This document shows, piece by piece, positions 8,410-16,903 of a DNA stretch of 64,000 nt (position 1 is its first letter; the number at the start of each line of letters is the position of its first letter). The notes under the pieces are model-generated. The model was not told the DNA's origin. It did not search any database and saw nothing but the letters and a program-made list of their open reading frames with translations. The stretch is from Legionella_C sp048541585. GTDB lineage: Bacteria; Pseudomonadota; Gammaproteobacteria; Legionellales; Legionellaceae. The stretch spans positions 2,108,001-2,172,000 of the forward strand of contig NZ_CP183303.1 in NCBI RefSeq assembly GCF_048541585.1. The letters run 5' to 3'. Made by a program: the position numbers and the translations under genes.

Positions 8410-9381
8410 ATGCGCCGCAATGAATTAAAGTATTCTGATCAACAATTAATTGTGCTTATTGAACAAGGATATCACATTAAAGGCGTCCAACTTCATTTTA
8501 TTGATACAGGCTCTTTTTACAGCTTTATAATTCAAACTGAAAAAAATAAAAAATTTTTTCTAAAAATATATCCAAAAAATCAACCATTAGTGCCCATCCC
8601 TCCCACGACAAATACGCTCCATAATATGGCAATGACTCTTTATCGTTTTAGACATGAGTTTGGTCTTAAACATGTACCTTGCATTATAAAAACTATAAAA
8701 GATACTTTTTGCTTTGATACTTATGAGCTCACTCTAATACTATGTAATTACATTGTAGGCTCCCATCCTTCTTATCTCCCAAATGAATTACTATTTGACA
8801 AACTAGCCTCTTTATTAGCTAAACTTCATCAGCTTCCCACTGCAGAATTTACTTATTTTGCTCAAGAGGATTTTGATATCTCGTATGGACTTGGGTTATT
8901 AAATTATTTTAAGCAAAAAAGTTTATTTAAAGATAATATTCATACAGCAAGCTTATTTTCACAATTAAAAATTTACCAAAATCAATTAATAGAAAAACTA
9001 GAGCAACTAAAAACCTGGCAGAAACAGTTGCAACAAAAAAATATTCCTCTAGCTATTACGCATGGCGATCCCCATCATTACAATATTCTACAAACTCAAA
9101 AAGAGGTTTGGTTAGTGGATTGGGATGGTATCAAAATTGCACCTATTGAGCGCGATCTCTGGCATTATCAAGATACTAATCTACTTACGAGCTATTCTAC
9201 TTTAAATCCTAATTCAACCATTGATTTAACGTTATGTAAGTTCTATCAATTGCAGCGATTTTTTGAAGATATTCGTTATTATTTAGAGCAAATTCTTTTA
9301 AAAAGAAATTCTACTAGAGCTCAAGATGAATTAGATAAAGAGGCATTTTTAAATCATTGGGGATGGCAATGTTGTCTTTAA
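8410..9381 (+). CDS. APH(9)-like phosphotransferase
   Basis: 323-residue APH-fold kinase. The catalytic loop is HGDPHHYNIL (His218, Asp220, Asn225), the metal Asp is in LVDWDG (Asp237), and the following APIERDL at 244-250 is a signature shared with the spectinomycin kinase APH(9) of Legionella pneumophila, which I recall from its published sequence. Lys52 fits the ATP lysine. All catalytic residues are intact, so it is probably an active small-molecule kinase. Spectinomycin resistance is possible but unproven. Divergent from another APH-fold gene. The ATG is preceded by ACCGAGATAG, a weak RBS. Confidence 0.7.
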   Translation: MRRNELKYSDQQLIVLIEQGYHIKGVQLHFIDTGSFYSFIIQTEKNKKFFLKIYPKNQPLVPIPPTTNTLHNMAMTLYRFRHEFGLKHVPCIIKTIKDTFCFDTYELTLILCNYIVGSHPSYLPNELLFDKLASLLAKLHQLPTAEFTYFAQEDFDISYGLGLLNYFKQKSLFKDNIHTASLFSQLKIYQNQLIEKLEQLKTWQKQLQQKNIPLAITHGDPHHYNILQTQKEVWLVDWDGIKIAPIERDLWHYQDTNLLTSYSTLNPNSTIDLTLCKFYQLQRFFEDIRYYLEQILLKRNSTRAQDELDKEAFLNHWGWQCCL

Positions 9382-9562
9382 TTCGCTTTAGTTTCCCTAA
9401 TAAAGCGCTATAGTCATTATTATTGTATTTATTTCATTTAAATATTATTTTAATAAAGGCTTATGAATTTCAACTAAGAACCCTTTAACAGCTTAAAATT
9501 TTTCAGTTTTATGTTTTGATAACTTAAATCGAAGAAGTAATTCATGCCGACTATTAAAATAA

Positions 9563-9708
9563 TAGACCTCTTGCATAACCTGTTTATTTTGCGTGAGTGC
9601 AAGGCGCAAGGGTTTTGAGGAGCGAAGTTTACATGGTGTAAATGAGTACCGGAGATATCCATGCAACACAGCAATCGCGTAAACTAAACAGGTTATGCAA
9701 GAGGTCTA
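9563..9708. mobile_element. 146-bp palindromic MITE-like element
   Basis: The ends are a perfect 24-bp inverted repeat: 9563-9586 reads TAGACCTCTTGCATAACCTG and on, and 9685-9708 is its reverse complement. There is no coding capacity. A related 145-bp copy lies at 32372-32516, with 126 bp of another element sharing the TAGACCTCTT-type ends at 30917-31042. This matches a non-autonomous transposon (MITE) mobilised in trans; no transposase is present in the window. It occupies most of the gap 9382-9727, which is otherwise empty, and sits directly before the Shine-Dalgarno sequence of the next gene, so it may change that gene's expression. Confidence 0.7.
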
Positions 9709-9727
9709 ATGACTAAGGAGAGTTTTG

Positions 9728-10630
9728 ATGTGCCGCTTGTGGATTTTAATACTTACAGGTTTATTTTACTTTTTTGTCAATTTAAGTGTATATGCACAAT
9801 TACCTAATAATTATCAAGAGTTATCTGCGCAACAAAAACAAGATTTATTATGGGAAGAAATTACTAAAAGTAATAAAATAAACTCTTTACCCGAACTAAC
9901 GGGAAATAGCTTTAAAGAAGTGTTGCAAAAATTAAAAGGAATATTTAATTTAAGCCCAACATTTGATCATGAAAGTGATGAGCTACCGGTAGGTCGTGTC
10001 AAAATTATTCATGCTAATGGTTCAGTTGGTAAAATCACTTTTATTCCAGTACCTAATCATCCTTTTACAGGTATTTACCAAACTGGTGCTATTGGTCTTG
10101 CGCGTCTTTCATTAGCTATTCCGCCGGCAGAAAATAATTACATACCAGGTATGGCGATTAAGTTTCTAGTATCACAGCATGCTTCCTTAAATTTACAAGT
10201 AATGAATTCGCTTGATGGACAGCAGGCAAATTGGAATTATTTTGCTAAAGATTTTTCAAATAAAATAGCGCACCCTACAAGCTGGGTATTAAAAGCTATT
10301 GAAAAAATCTTTGAATGGACACGTGATCCAGCTAATGATTTACCCATATGGCATTTAGCTGCCTGGACAAGTGAAGGAAAATTTGACGGTATTCCAGTCT
10401 TTCCTGAACAAATTTATTTCAAACCAAGCAGCTCAGTAATAGGAATAATTCCTGAAAATTCTCGCGAAGACTTTAGACTATCCTTTTTACAAATACCTGT
10501 AGGACCTATGTATGAAGTATATGGAAAATATCATGGCAAAGAATACCATATTGGTACCTTAATGTTAGAAAGTACTTTATTAGCTTCTTATTACGGCGAT
10601 AGAGAATTATTTTTCCAACATCAACGCTAG
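9728..10630 (+). CDS. Secreted catalase-like protein of unknown function
   Basis: About 300 residues with a clear signal peptide (basic MCRLW start, hydrophobic core, cleavage probably after VYAQ). The mature part follows the layout of the catalase core: RVKIIHANGSVG resembles the distal-His segment, GLARLSLA the RFS segment, PGMAIKFL the GFAvKF segment, and EQIYFKPSSSVIGI the part before the heme-ligand helix. The axial heme Tyr of catalases (R-x-F-x-Y) is not evident, so heme binding is doubtful. This resemblance is my pattern match and needs a profile search. The ATG at 9728 is chosen over a TTG three bases upstream because AAGGAG at 9715-9720 is then correctly spaced. The MITE ends 7 bases before that RBS. 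Confidence 0.45.
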   Translation: MCRLWILILTGLFYFFVNLSVYAQLPNNYQELSAQQKQDLLWEEITKSNKINSLPELTGNSFKEVLQKLKGIFNLSPTFDHESDELPVGRVKIIHANGSVGKITFIPVPNHPFTGIYQTGAIGLARLSLAIPPAENNYIPGMAIKFLVSQHASLNLQVMNSLDGQQANWNYFAKDFSNKIAHPTSWVLKAIEKIFEWTRDPANDLPIWHLAAWTSEGKFDGIPVFPEQIYFKPSSSVIGIIPENSREDFRLSFLQIPVGPMYEVYGKYHGKEYHIGTLMLESTLLASYYGDRELFFQHQR

Positions 10631-10637
10631 AAAATTA

Positions 10638-10672
10638 CAAGTGTGGTGAGAACAAAGTTTGCACTACACTTG
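10638..10672. terminator. Hairpin after the secreted protein gene
   Basis: Arms 10638-10648 and 10662-10672 pair over 10 of 11 positions (CAAGTGT core), seven bases after the stop codon. There is no T-run on the 3' side, so it is a terminator-like or mRNA-stabilising hairpin. Confidence 0.35.
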
Positions 10673-10805
10673 CTATAAACGCTGGTTATTCTACCTTAAC
10701 TTTTTAGCTTATTTTTGCTTCATAAGTGAAATGAATTTATTATATGGAAACTGTCAAAATCATTTATGCTACTACAGCAAATTATAGCAACTAACAACAT
10801 GAATA

Positions 10806-11099
10806 ATGGAAGAAAAACAATATTACGTTTATATATTAGCTAGTAAAGTATATGGAACTCTGTATACCGGAATTACCTCTAATCTTGTGCAACGAGTCAA
10901 TCAGCATAAAGAAGATTTAGTCAAAGGATTTACTAAAAGATACAACGTTCACCACTTAGTTTATTATGAAATTCACACAGACGTCTATGAAGCAATTACT
11001 AGAGAGAAGCGCCTCAAAAAATGGAATAGGCAATGGAAAATAAATCTTATAGAACAAAATAATCCTCAGTGGCTTGATTTAAGCATTGGATTATTTTGA
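10806..11099 (+). CDS. GIY-YIG nuclease-family small protein
   Basis: 97 residues, the normal size for the single-domain UPF0213/YhbQ-like GIY-YIG family. The first motif is YYVYILASK..GTLYTGIT, in which VYI and YTG stand for GIY and YIG. An Arg follows in LVQRVNQHK, and the conserved AITREKRLKKWNRQWK helix supplies the metal-site Glu. This fold cuts or nicks DNA; the cellular role of the small members is poorly known. The gene is immediately followed by a REP-type palindrome (11104-11195) related to the array at 14550-15971. GIY-YIG genes next to such palindromes are seen in other bacteria, but a functional link here is only a suggestion. Confidence 0.85.
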   Translation: MEEKQYYVYILASKVYGTLYTGITSNLVQRVNQHKEDLVKGFTKRYNVHHLVYYEIHTDVYEAITREKRLKKWNRQWKINLIEQNNPQWLDLSIGLF

Positions 11100-11103
11100 T
11101 AGA

Positions 11104-11195
11104 TGGATACCCGCCTACGCGGGTATGACAGCGCTTTGCTTAAGTCAACCTACTTAATTGTTTACATAAACTAATACGATACAGCTTAAAAATTC
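11104..11195 (-). repeat. REP-type palindrome, inverted copy of the 14.6-14.9 kb units
   Basis: This stretch contains the palindrome ATACCCGCCTACGCGGGTAT and then about 70 bases that are the reverse complement of units at 14643-14728 and 14793-14872 with only a few differences. It therefore belongs to the same repeat family as the large array, in opposite orientation, and lies directly after the GIY-YIG gene. A further palindrome half (CTGTCATTCCGCG) follows at about 11226. Confidence 0.75.
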
Positions 11196-11330
11196 TATTA
11201 TTTTCGCAATTAGCAACTTAAAACCCTGTCATTCCGCGTAGAAAGAAATTTATTAAATCCACTAAACTAAAAAATGAAATAATCTACTTTTGAGTGTATA
11301 TAAAAAATACCTACAGGCAATAATGTAATT

Positions 11331-13316
11331 TCAATTTAGGAAACGTTTTTCTGACTTATCGGCAATATTGCCAGTTTGAGTTATCAATTCGAAAAGTAAA
11401 TTTAAATAATCACTTGGGATTTGGGTATTTTGCGGCTGTTTTTGCATTGTAATACCATCAGTAAGAAAATGAATCATGCCACCTAAATCACTTTTTAGGT
11501 TGCTTATTGCTAGAAAATTATTAATTATCTTTAATTGTTCTAAATAATATTGATAAACGCTTCCTTTGGAAGAATCAGATAGTATTGAAATTAACTTATC
11601 CATTTTAATATATACTTTTTGTGCAGCATAGTACCATTCTGCTGAAAATGTATCTGTATAAAATGATTGATTATTTTTTAAGTTATATTTGAATTTGTGT
11701 AATTCATTTTTAATTTCTTCAATAACATCTGGCTTAGGTATATCAGTTATAGAATTGTTATTGGTAGAGTTATTTACTTTAAAAGGTGACAAATGCCCGA
11801 CAGCACTATTGTAAAACTTAAGATAACTAGCCTCATGCTTTATACCCTTTAAATTTCTTTCAGTAATTAGCTGAATATTTTCTTCTGCAATATGAACTTC
11901 GCTTTTTGGTGTTTTTAATAATAATTTATTATTCATTAGCACTTCAAATAATTCTTTTTTCCAATGCGCATCTAATGCATTTGGAATTAATGAGTTTACA
12001 AATTCTTCAAATTGTTGAGCTAATCCCATAACCATTTCACTGTGTTTTGTACTTGATTTTGCTGGATGATCAACGATTTGGTTATAGATATATAAATATT
12101 TGTCTAGAATACTCTGTATTTTTTCATTTAAATCAAGATAAGCTGGTTGCTGATAGCGCAGACTACTAATATAGCCATCAATTAAACGAATATGAGTCTG
12201 TAATAATTCTTCATATTGAGAAAAACATTTAATAAAATCTTCTTCGTTTAAAGTAGAATAATACAAAGCGGTAACATATTGCATACTACCCTCTAAGCCA
12301 TTATTTAAACCACGCGCTAATACTAATCCTGCAGCTGAGTCACCAATTAACACATAGACTGTACCATCTTTAAGAGTCACTAAGCGTTTTGCACTAAATG
12401 TTACTAAAGGTATGGTAGTAATTTTTAAAGTTTCATATTTAATATTTTCTTCACCAATAACCGAATTAATAACCTCAGCAATAGCTGCTCTAAATTCTTT
12501 TGGTAGATCTATTAAGCGCCGATAAGGATTAGCAAATGTGCCATAAGCTTGTCCATTATGATCACGCTTATCCCTTAGCTTTTTATAAACTTCGTCATCA
12601 ATAAAAATACGTAACGTTGCTGAGTTATCTTTACTTTGCATCCAAATATGCACATTACCTTTAAGTAGAGAAGGTACGAAAGTTTTAAAAATTTGGTCTT
12701 TAATAAAGGAGTAATTTTTATTTTTTACCTCAAATTTAATTTCAAGGATATGGCCTACTTCAACGTTCTTAGAGGGATCTCCTTTAGTATCATTAAATAC
12801 TTCCTCTCTAATTAGGCTACGTGCACCATCAGCTCCAAAAACCATACTTGCAGAAGCTAATAATTTTGATATATCGCTATCGTCTTGATCTCCCGCAAAA
12901 TTTAATCGCAAAGCAGTTACTTCCCCAGAAACATGGAAAACATTAGATCTATCTTTCGTGGCATTGCGTAATTTCTCGATTAATTCTTGTGTGCGAATAA
13001 ACGTTCCATTGTAATTTTTCAATAAATTTTCTTTTAAAAAAGCAATAGTATCATCAATTGATTGAATACTTTTTTGACCAAAAGTATCCTTCTTATCTAA
13101 CTTTAATGAAATATCAGTCCTAATAAAATTAAGCTGGTTGATGATGCGCTCAATTGTCTCAGACCAAATTAAAAGACCGTGCTGTCTTGTTTGCGCTCTT
13201 ACTTTATCTATAACATAAATAGGTTGATTAGGGAAAACTGCACTTAAAAGCACAGCCTGCATTTCCCCAACAGGGCCACCCCCGACAATTACCCAAGGCT
13301 CTATTTTGTTCTGCAT
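11331..13316 (-). CDS. FAD-dependent monooxygenase-like protein with long C-terminal extension
   Basis: 661 residues. The N terminus has the dinucleotide motif VIVGGGPVGE (12-17 is GGGPVG), a DG segment FGADGARSLIR, and a second FAD motif IGDSAAG with Asp326. This is the order of aromatic-ring hydroxylases (UbiH/kynurenine 3-monooxygenase type). These motifs are complete, so FAD should bind. After about residue 400 there are more than 250 residues of helical, Lys/Glu/Asn-rich sequence without a known domain, making the protein much longer than a normal hydroxylase. That shape fits a secreted effector acting on a host protein or metabolite, but this is inference. Monocistronic; the start is well upstream of the divergent GNAT gene. 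Confidence 0.65.
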   Translation of the reverse strand: MQNKIEPWVIVGGGPVGEMQAVLLSAVFPNQPIYVIDKVRAQTRQHGLLIWSETIERIINQLNFIRTDISLKLDKKDTFGQKSIQSIDDTIAFLKENLLKNYNGTFIRTQELIEKLRNATKDRSNVFHVSGEVTALRLNFAGDQDDSDISKLLASASMVFGADGARSLIREEVFNDTKGDPSKNVEVGHILEIKFEVKNKNYSFIKDQIFKTFVPSLLKGNVHIWMQSKDNSATLRIFIDDEVYKKLRDKRDHNGQAYGTFANPYRRLIDLPKEFRAAIAEVINSVIGEENIKYETLKITTIPLVTFSAKRLVTLKDGTVYVLIGDSAAGLVLARGLNNGLEGSMQYVTALYYSTLNEEDFIKCFSQYEELLQTHIRLIDGYISSLRYQQPAYLDLNEKIQSILDKYLYIYNQIVDHPAKSSTKHSEMVMGLAQQFEEFVNSLIPNALDAHWKKELFEVLMNNKLLLKTPKSEVHIAEENIQLITERNLKGIKHEASYLKFYNSAVGHLSPFKVNNSTNNNSITDIPKPDVIEEIKNELHKFKYNLKNNQSFYTDTFSAEWYYAAQKVYIKMDKLISILSDSSKGSVYQYYLEQLKIINNFLAISNLKSDLGGMIHFLTDGITMQKQPQNTQIPSDYLNLLFELITQTGNIADKSEKRFLN

Positions 13317-13479
13317 AGTCTTTTAAATCAAAACAAATGTATGTTTTAATTATAGATTAGAATTTTTTAGGGCTTTTTGCGCACCAAGCGAGCACCAATA
13401 GTCTCTTGCTTAAATATCACAATCCCTTTATAAGCATACATATATAAAACAGGTAATGGATTATGATTAAGGACAAGCG

Positions 13480-14502
13480 GTGGATATTGAAGAATTAAAA
13501 GCTAAGTTAAAGATTAAACAAGCAACCTTAGCTGATTATCCCACTATTCAGAATATGGCGAGATTTTATGTCTATGATCTTTCGCGTGAATGCGGGTTTA
13601 TATCCGTAGATTGGGCCTGTCCTGCCGATGGTCTTTATGAAAGCTTCAATTTTAAAAACTACTTCACAGACCCAACTAGAAAAGCTTTTCTTATCCTAAT
13701 TGGTGATGAACTGGCAGGCTTTGCTCTTTTAAATCAGGTAGGTATTTATCCAGATACTATGTGGAACATGGGAGAGTTTTTCATCCTTGCTAAATTTCAA
13801 GGAAAAGGCGTTGGCTGCCTTTCTGCTTTTCAACTATGGCAAATGCACCCAGGATTATGGGAAGTTTCAGTTATTCCAGAAAACTACCGTGGCTTAGCAT
13901 TTTGGCGAAAAACTATTGCAAAATTTACTAATGAAGATTACCAGGAAAAAGTGACATCCGTTGATTATGATTTTCAGCAGCCTAAACGAGTTATTTTTCG
14001 TTTCACAACTAATGCACATCAACAGTCGCAACCACTTGTAAACAATGAAAAATATGCAATTAGCATTATAGATAAAATCGATGAAGCAACTGAGAGTCAT
14101 ATGACCCGTGATCTCATTGCTTATGAAACAAGTCATGGTATAGACGTCAATTATCGACGGTTTTCAGTGATTATTATCAATGAAAGAAAAGAGATTTTTG
14201 GCGTTCTTAATGCCTATACTGCATTTGCTGAAATTTATATTGATGATATCTGGATAGACCATTCTTATCGCGGTAAAGGCTATGGCAAACAATTATTGTT
14301 AGCTCTTGAAAATAACTTTAAAGGAAAAGGCTTTAATAATATTAATTTAGTAACCAGTGCATTTCAGGCGCCAGAATTTTATCTAAAATGCGGCTTTGAA
14401 AGAGAATTTATAAGAATAAATAAGAAAAATCCAAAATTGAGTAAATCTTTCTTTGTAAAATTTTTTAATGAAGAGTCAGAAACGCAAGGTTTGCTGAAGT
14501 AA
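13480..14502 (+). CDS. Tandem GNAT acetyltransferase
   Basis: 340 residues holding two GNAT domains. The first (about 10-170) has the acetyl-CoA loop FQGKGVGCLSAF near residue 107. The second (about 190-330) has the stronger loop YRGKGYGKQLL near 265 and the C-terminal FYLKCGFERE. The halves are only distantly similar, so this is an old duplication or a fusion. Tandem GNATs include antibiotic and small-molecule acetylases; the substrate is unknown. The start codon is GTG at 13480, supported by AAGGA seven bases upstream; no suitable ATG is near. The gene ends just before the large palindrome array. Confidence 0.75.
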   Translation: MDIEELKAKLKIKQATLADYPTIQNMARFYVYDLSRECGFISVDWACPADGLYESFNFKNYFTDPTRKAFLILIGDELAGFALLNQVGIYPDTMWNMGEFFILAKFQGKGVGCLSAFQLWQMHPGLWEVSVIPENYRGLAFWRKTIAKFTNEDYQEKVTSVDYDFQQPKRVIFRFTTNAHQQSQPLVNNEKYAISIIDKIDEATESHMTRDLIAYETSHGIDVNYRRFSVIIINERKEIFGVLNAYTAFAEIYIDDIWIDHSYRGKGYGKQLLLALENNFKGKGFNNINLVTSAFQAPEFYLKCGFEREFIRINKKNPKLSKSFFVKFFNEESETQGLLK

Positions 14503-14549
14503 AAATTAAATAAGAAATTACCTCATGGTGTTAACTTAAGAATAACTTT

Positions 14550-15971
14550 GTCCTTCCCGTGTAGGCAGGTATCTATTTTTATATAGACTCAGTGTAACCA
14601 TGAAAATGGATTTCCGCCTACGCGGAAATGACAGAGTTTTGAGCTGTATCGTATTAGTTTATGTAAACAATTAAGTAGGTTGACTTAAGCAAAGCCCTGT
14701 CATACCCATGCAAGCGAGTATCTTTCTCTATGTAGTTTCAGTGCCAATCTGAAGATGGATTTCCGCCTGCGCGGAAATGACAGAGTTTTTGAGCTGTATC
14801 GTATTAGTTTATGTAAACAATTAAGTAGGTTGACTTAAGCAAAGCGCTGTCATACCCGCGCAGGCGGGCATCTATCTCTATGTAGTTTCAGTGCCAATCT
14901 GAAAATGGATTTCCGCCTGCGCGGAAATGACAGAATCTTTAAGCAAGAGTGGTATGGCTTATGCAAAAAATGTTTAAATACATCAGCTACAACTTAAAAA
15001 TAGTCCTGTCATACCGGTGCAGGCGGGTATCTATCTCTATGTTGGCACCGTGCAACTATGAAGATAGATTTTCGCCTGCGCGGAAATGACAGCATCTTTG
15101 AGCAAGAGTGGTATGGCTTATGCAAAAAACGTTTAAACACATCAGCTACAACTTAAAAACAGTCCTGTCATACCCGTGCAGACGGGTATCTATCTCTATG
15201 TTGGCACTGTGCAACTATGAAGATGGATTTCCGCCTGCGCGGAAATGACAAAGTTTTAAGGTGCTGAGGCGGAAATAATAGAATTTTTAAGCTGTATCGT
15301 ATGAGTTTAGTTAAGCGCTTAATGGTGTCAATTTAAAAACAGCGCTGTCATACCCGCGCAGGCGGGTATCTATCTCTATGTTGGCACCGTGCAACTATGA
15401 AAATGGATTTCCGCCTGCGCGGAAATGACAAAGTTTTAAGGTGCTGAGGCGGAAATAATAGAATTTTTAAGCTGTATCGTATGAGTTTAGTTAAGCGCTT
15501 AATGGTGTCAATTTAAAAACAGCGCTGTCATACCCGCGCAGGCGGGTATCTATCTCTATGTTGGCACCGTGCAACTATGAAAATGGATTTCCGCCTGCGC
15601 GGAAATGACAAAGTTTTAAGGTGCTGAGGCGGAAATAATAGAATTTTTAAGCTGTATCGTATGAGTTTAGTTAAGCGCTTAATGGTGTCAATTTAAAAAC
15701 AGCGCTGTCATACCCGCGCAGGCGGGTATCTATCTCTATGTTGGCACCGTGCAACTATGAAAATGGATTTCCGCCTGCGCGGAAATGACAAAGTTTTAAG
15801 GTGCTGAGGCGGAAATAATAGAATTTTTAAGCTGTATCGTATGAGTTTAGTTAAGCGCTTAATGGTGTCAATTTAAAAACAGCGCTGTCATACCCGCGCA
15901 GGCGGGTATCTATCTCTATGTTGGCACCGTGCAACTATGAAGATGGATTTCCGCCTGCGCGGAAATGACAG
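14550..15971. repeat. REPIN-type palindrome array with changing unit length
   Basis: The 1.66-kb gap 14503-16165 is mostly an array of paired palindromes. Each unit opens with CTGTCATACCCGCGCAGGCG and closes about 86 bases later with ATTTCCGCCTGCGCGGAAAT then GACAG. The two halves are inverted relative to each other (CTGTCAT against ATGACAG), so each unit can fold as a doublet hairpin. Linkers between units fall into three kinds, giving local periods of 150 (14643 to 14793), about 159 (14943 to 15102) and 180 bases (from 15261). Related single copies are at 11104-11195 and 37725-37811. No coding capacity. Confidence 0.85.
15261..15971. repeat. Four head-to-tail 180-bp tandem copies
   Basis: The sequence GTGCTGAGGCGGAAATAATA starts at 15261, 15441, 15621 and 15801, and the intervening 180 bases are essentially identical. 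The fourth copy ends at 15971, where it meets unique sequence. Near-identity implies recent amplification by recombination or slippage, and the copy number probably varies between isolates and may be collapsed or expanded in assemblies. Confidence 0.9.
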
Positions 15972-16122
15972 AATTCTTAAAGCGATATTATTAGAGATCA
16001 CTCTCTAAACTACTACAACTTTAGTATAACCATCAAAAATTTTAACTTCGACTTGAAATTTTACTAATTGAGTTATTTAAAATCTTTTATTTAAGGTAGA
16101 CACCAGCTGCTTAAAGTAAATC

Positions 16123-16131
16123 TGATATAAT
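16123..16131 (+). promoter_or_regulatory. Extended -10 promoter of the XRE regulator gene
   Basis: TGATATAAT gives a consensus TATAAT (16126-16131) preceded by TGn, an extended -10 element that can work without a good -35 box. It lies 34 bases before the start of the regulator gene. No convincing TTGACA is present at the right spacing. Confidence 0.4.
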
Positions 16132-16165
16132 ACTCTCATTTAATATTTAGATATTTGTAAATCCA

Positions 16166-16903
16166 ATGACCCAGTTGAGTGAATTATTCACGATTATAAA
16201 GAAGCAACTTCGATTGCATGGTTTCACTTATAAAACCTTAGCCGATAAATTGCATTTATCAGAAGCCAGTATTAAACGAATTTTTAGTCAAGAAGATACT
16301 AATATTAGCCGCTTAGAAGAAATTTCCTCCTGCTTAAATATGACGCTTGCTGATATGTTTGAATTATTAGAAAAAAGTAAAACGAAAATTTCTAGTTTAA
16401 CTATAAAGCAGGAAGAAGAACTAGTTAAAGACCTAGGCTTGCTATTAGTAGCGATCTGTATTCTTAATCACTGGAATTTTAACGATATTTTAAATTACTA
16501 CACCATTTCTGAACATGAATTAATTCGTTACGCAGCCCGGCTTGATCAAATGAAGATTATTGAGTTTTTGCCTGGTAATCGCTTTAAACGACTTGTTGAT
16601 CAAAATTTCCATTGGATTCCAAATGGACCGATTCAACGTTTCTTTCAAAAAACAATTCAAGATGATTTTTTTAACTGCAAATTTGAAGAACCTACTGAGT
16701 TGTATTTAGTGCGAAGTGGAATGTTAAGTGAACAAGATAATCAATTATTTCAACAAATTTTAGTTAAAACTGCTAATGAATTTGCAAAGCTTTGCCGAGA
16801 AACGGTAGACATTCCTATTGATAAACGCCATGGGACAGCATTAATCATTGCTATTCGCCCATGGGTTCCAGAAATTTTTAATAACTTAAAACGTCCTAAT
16901 TAA
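16166..16903 (+). CDS. XRE-family transcriptional regulator
   Basis: 245 residues. Residues about 5-65 form a Cro/C1-type helix-turn-helix: FTYKTLADKLHLSEASIKRI, then a helix ISRLEEISSCLNMTLADMF. The remaining 180 residues are mostly helical with no known ligand domain, a layout common in a gammaproteobacterial group of XRE regulators. The target genes are unknown. It is transcribed toward the MFS/acyltransferase gene, and the two stop codons overlap by four bases, so the pair is convergent. An extended -10 promoter precedes it. Confidence 0.8.
   Translation: MTQLSELFTIIKKQLRLHGFTYKTLADKLHLSEASIKRIFSQEDTNISRLEEISSCLNMTLADMFELLEKSKTKISSLTIKQEEELVKDLGLLLVAICILNHWNFNDILNYYTISEHELIRYAARLDQMKIIEFLPGNRFKRLVDQNFHWIPNGPIQRFFQKTIQDDFFNCKFEEPTELYLVRSGMLSEQDNQLFQQILVKTANEFAKLCRETVDIPIDKRHGTALIIAIRPWVPEIFNNLKRPN

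Noticed and set aside
9474..9674. 66-codon minus-strand frame
   Set aside because: It lies across the MITE and has no coding style; explained by the palindromic element.
14550..15971. CRISPR-like array
   Set aside because: The repeats are about 86-180 bases long, palindromic doublets, and the intervals between them are themselves repeated; no unique spacers and no cas genes.
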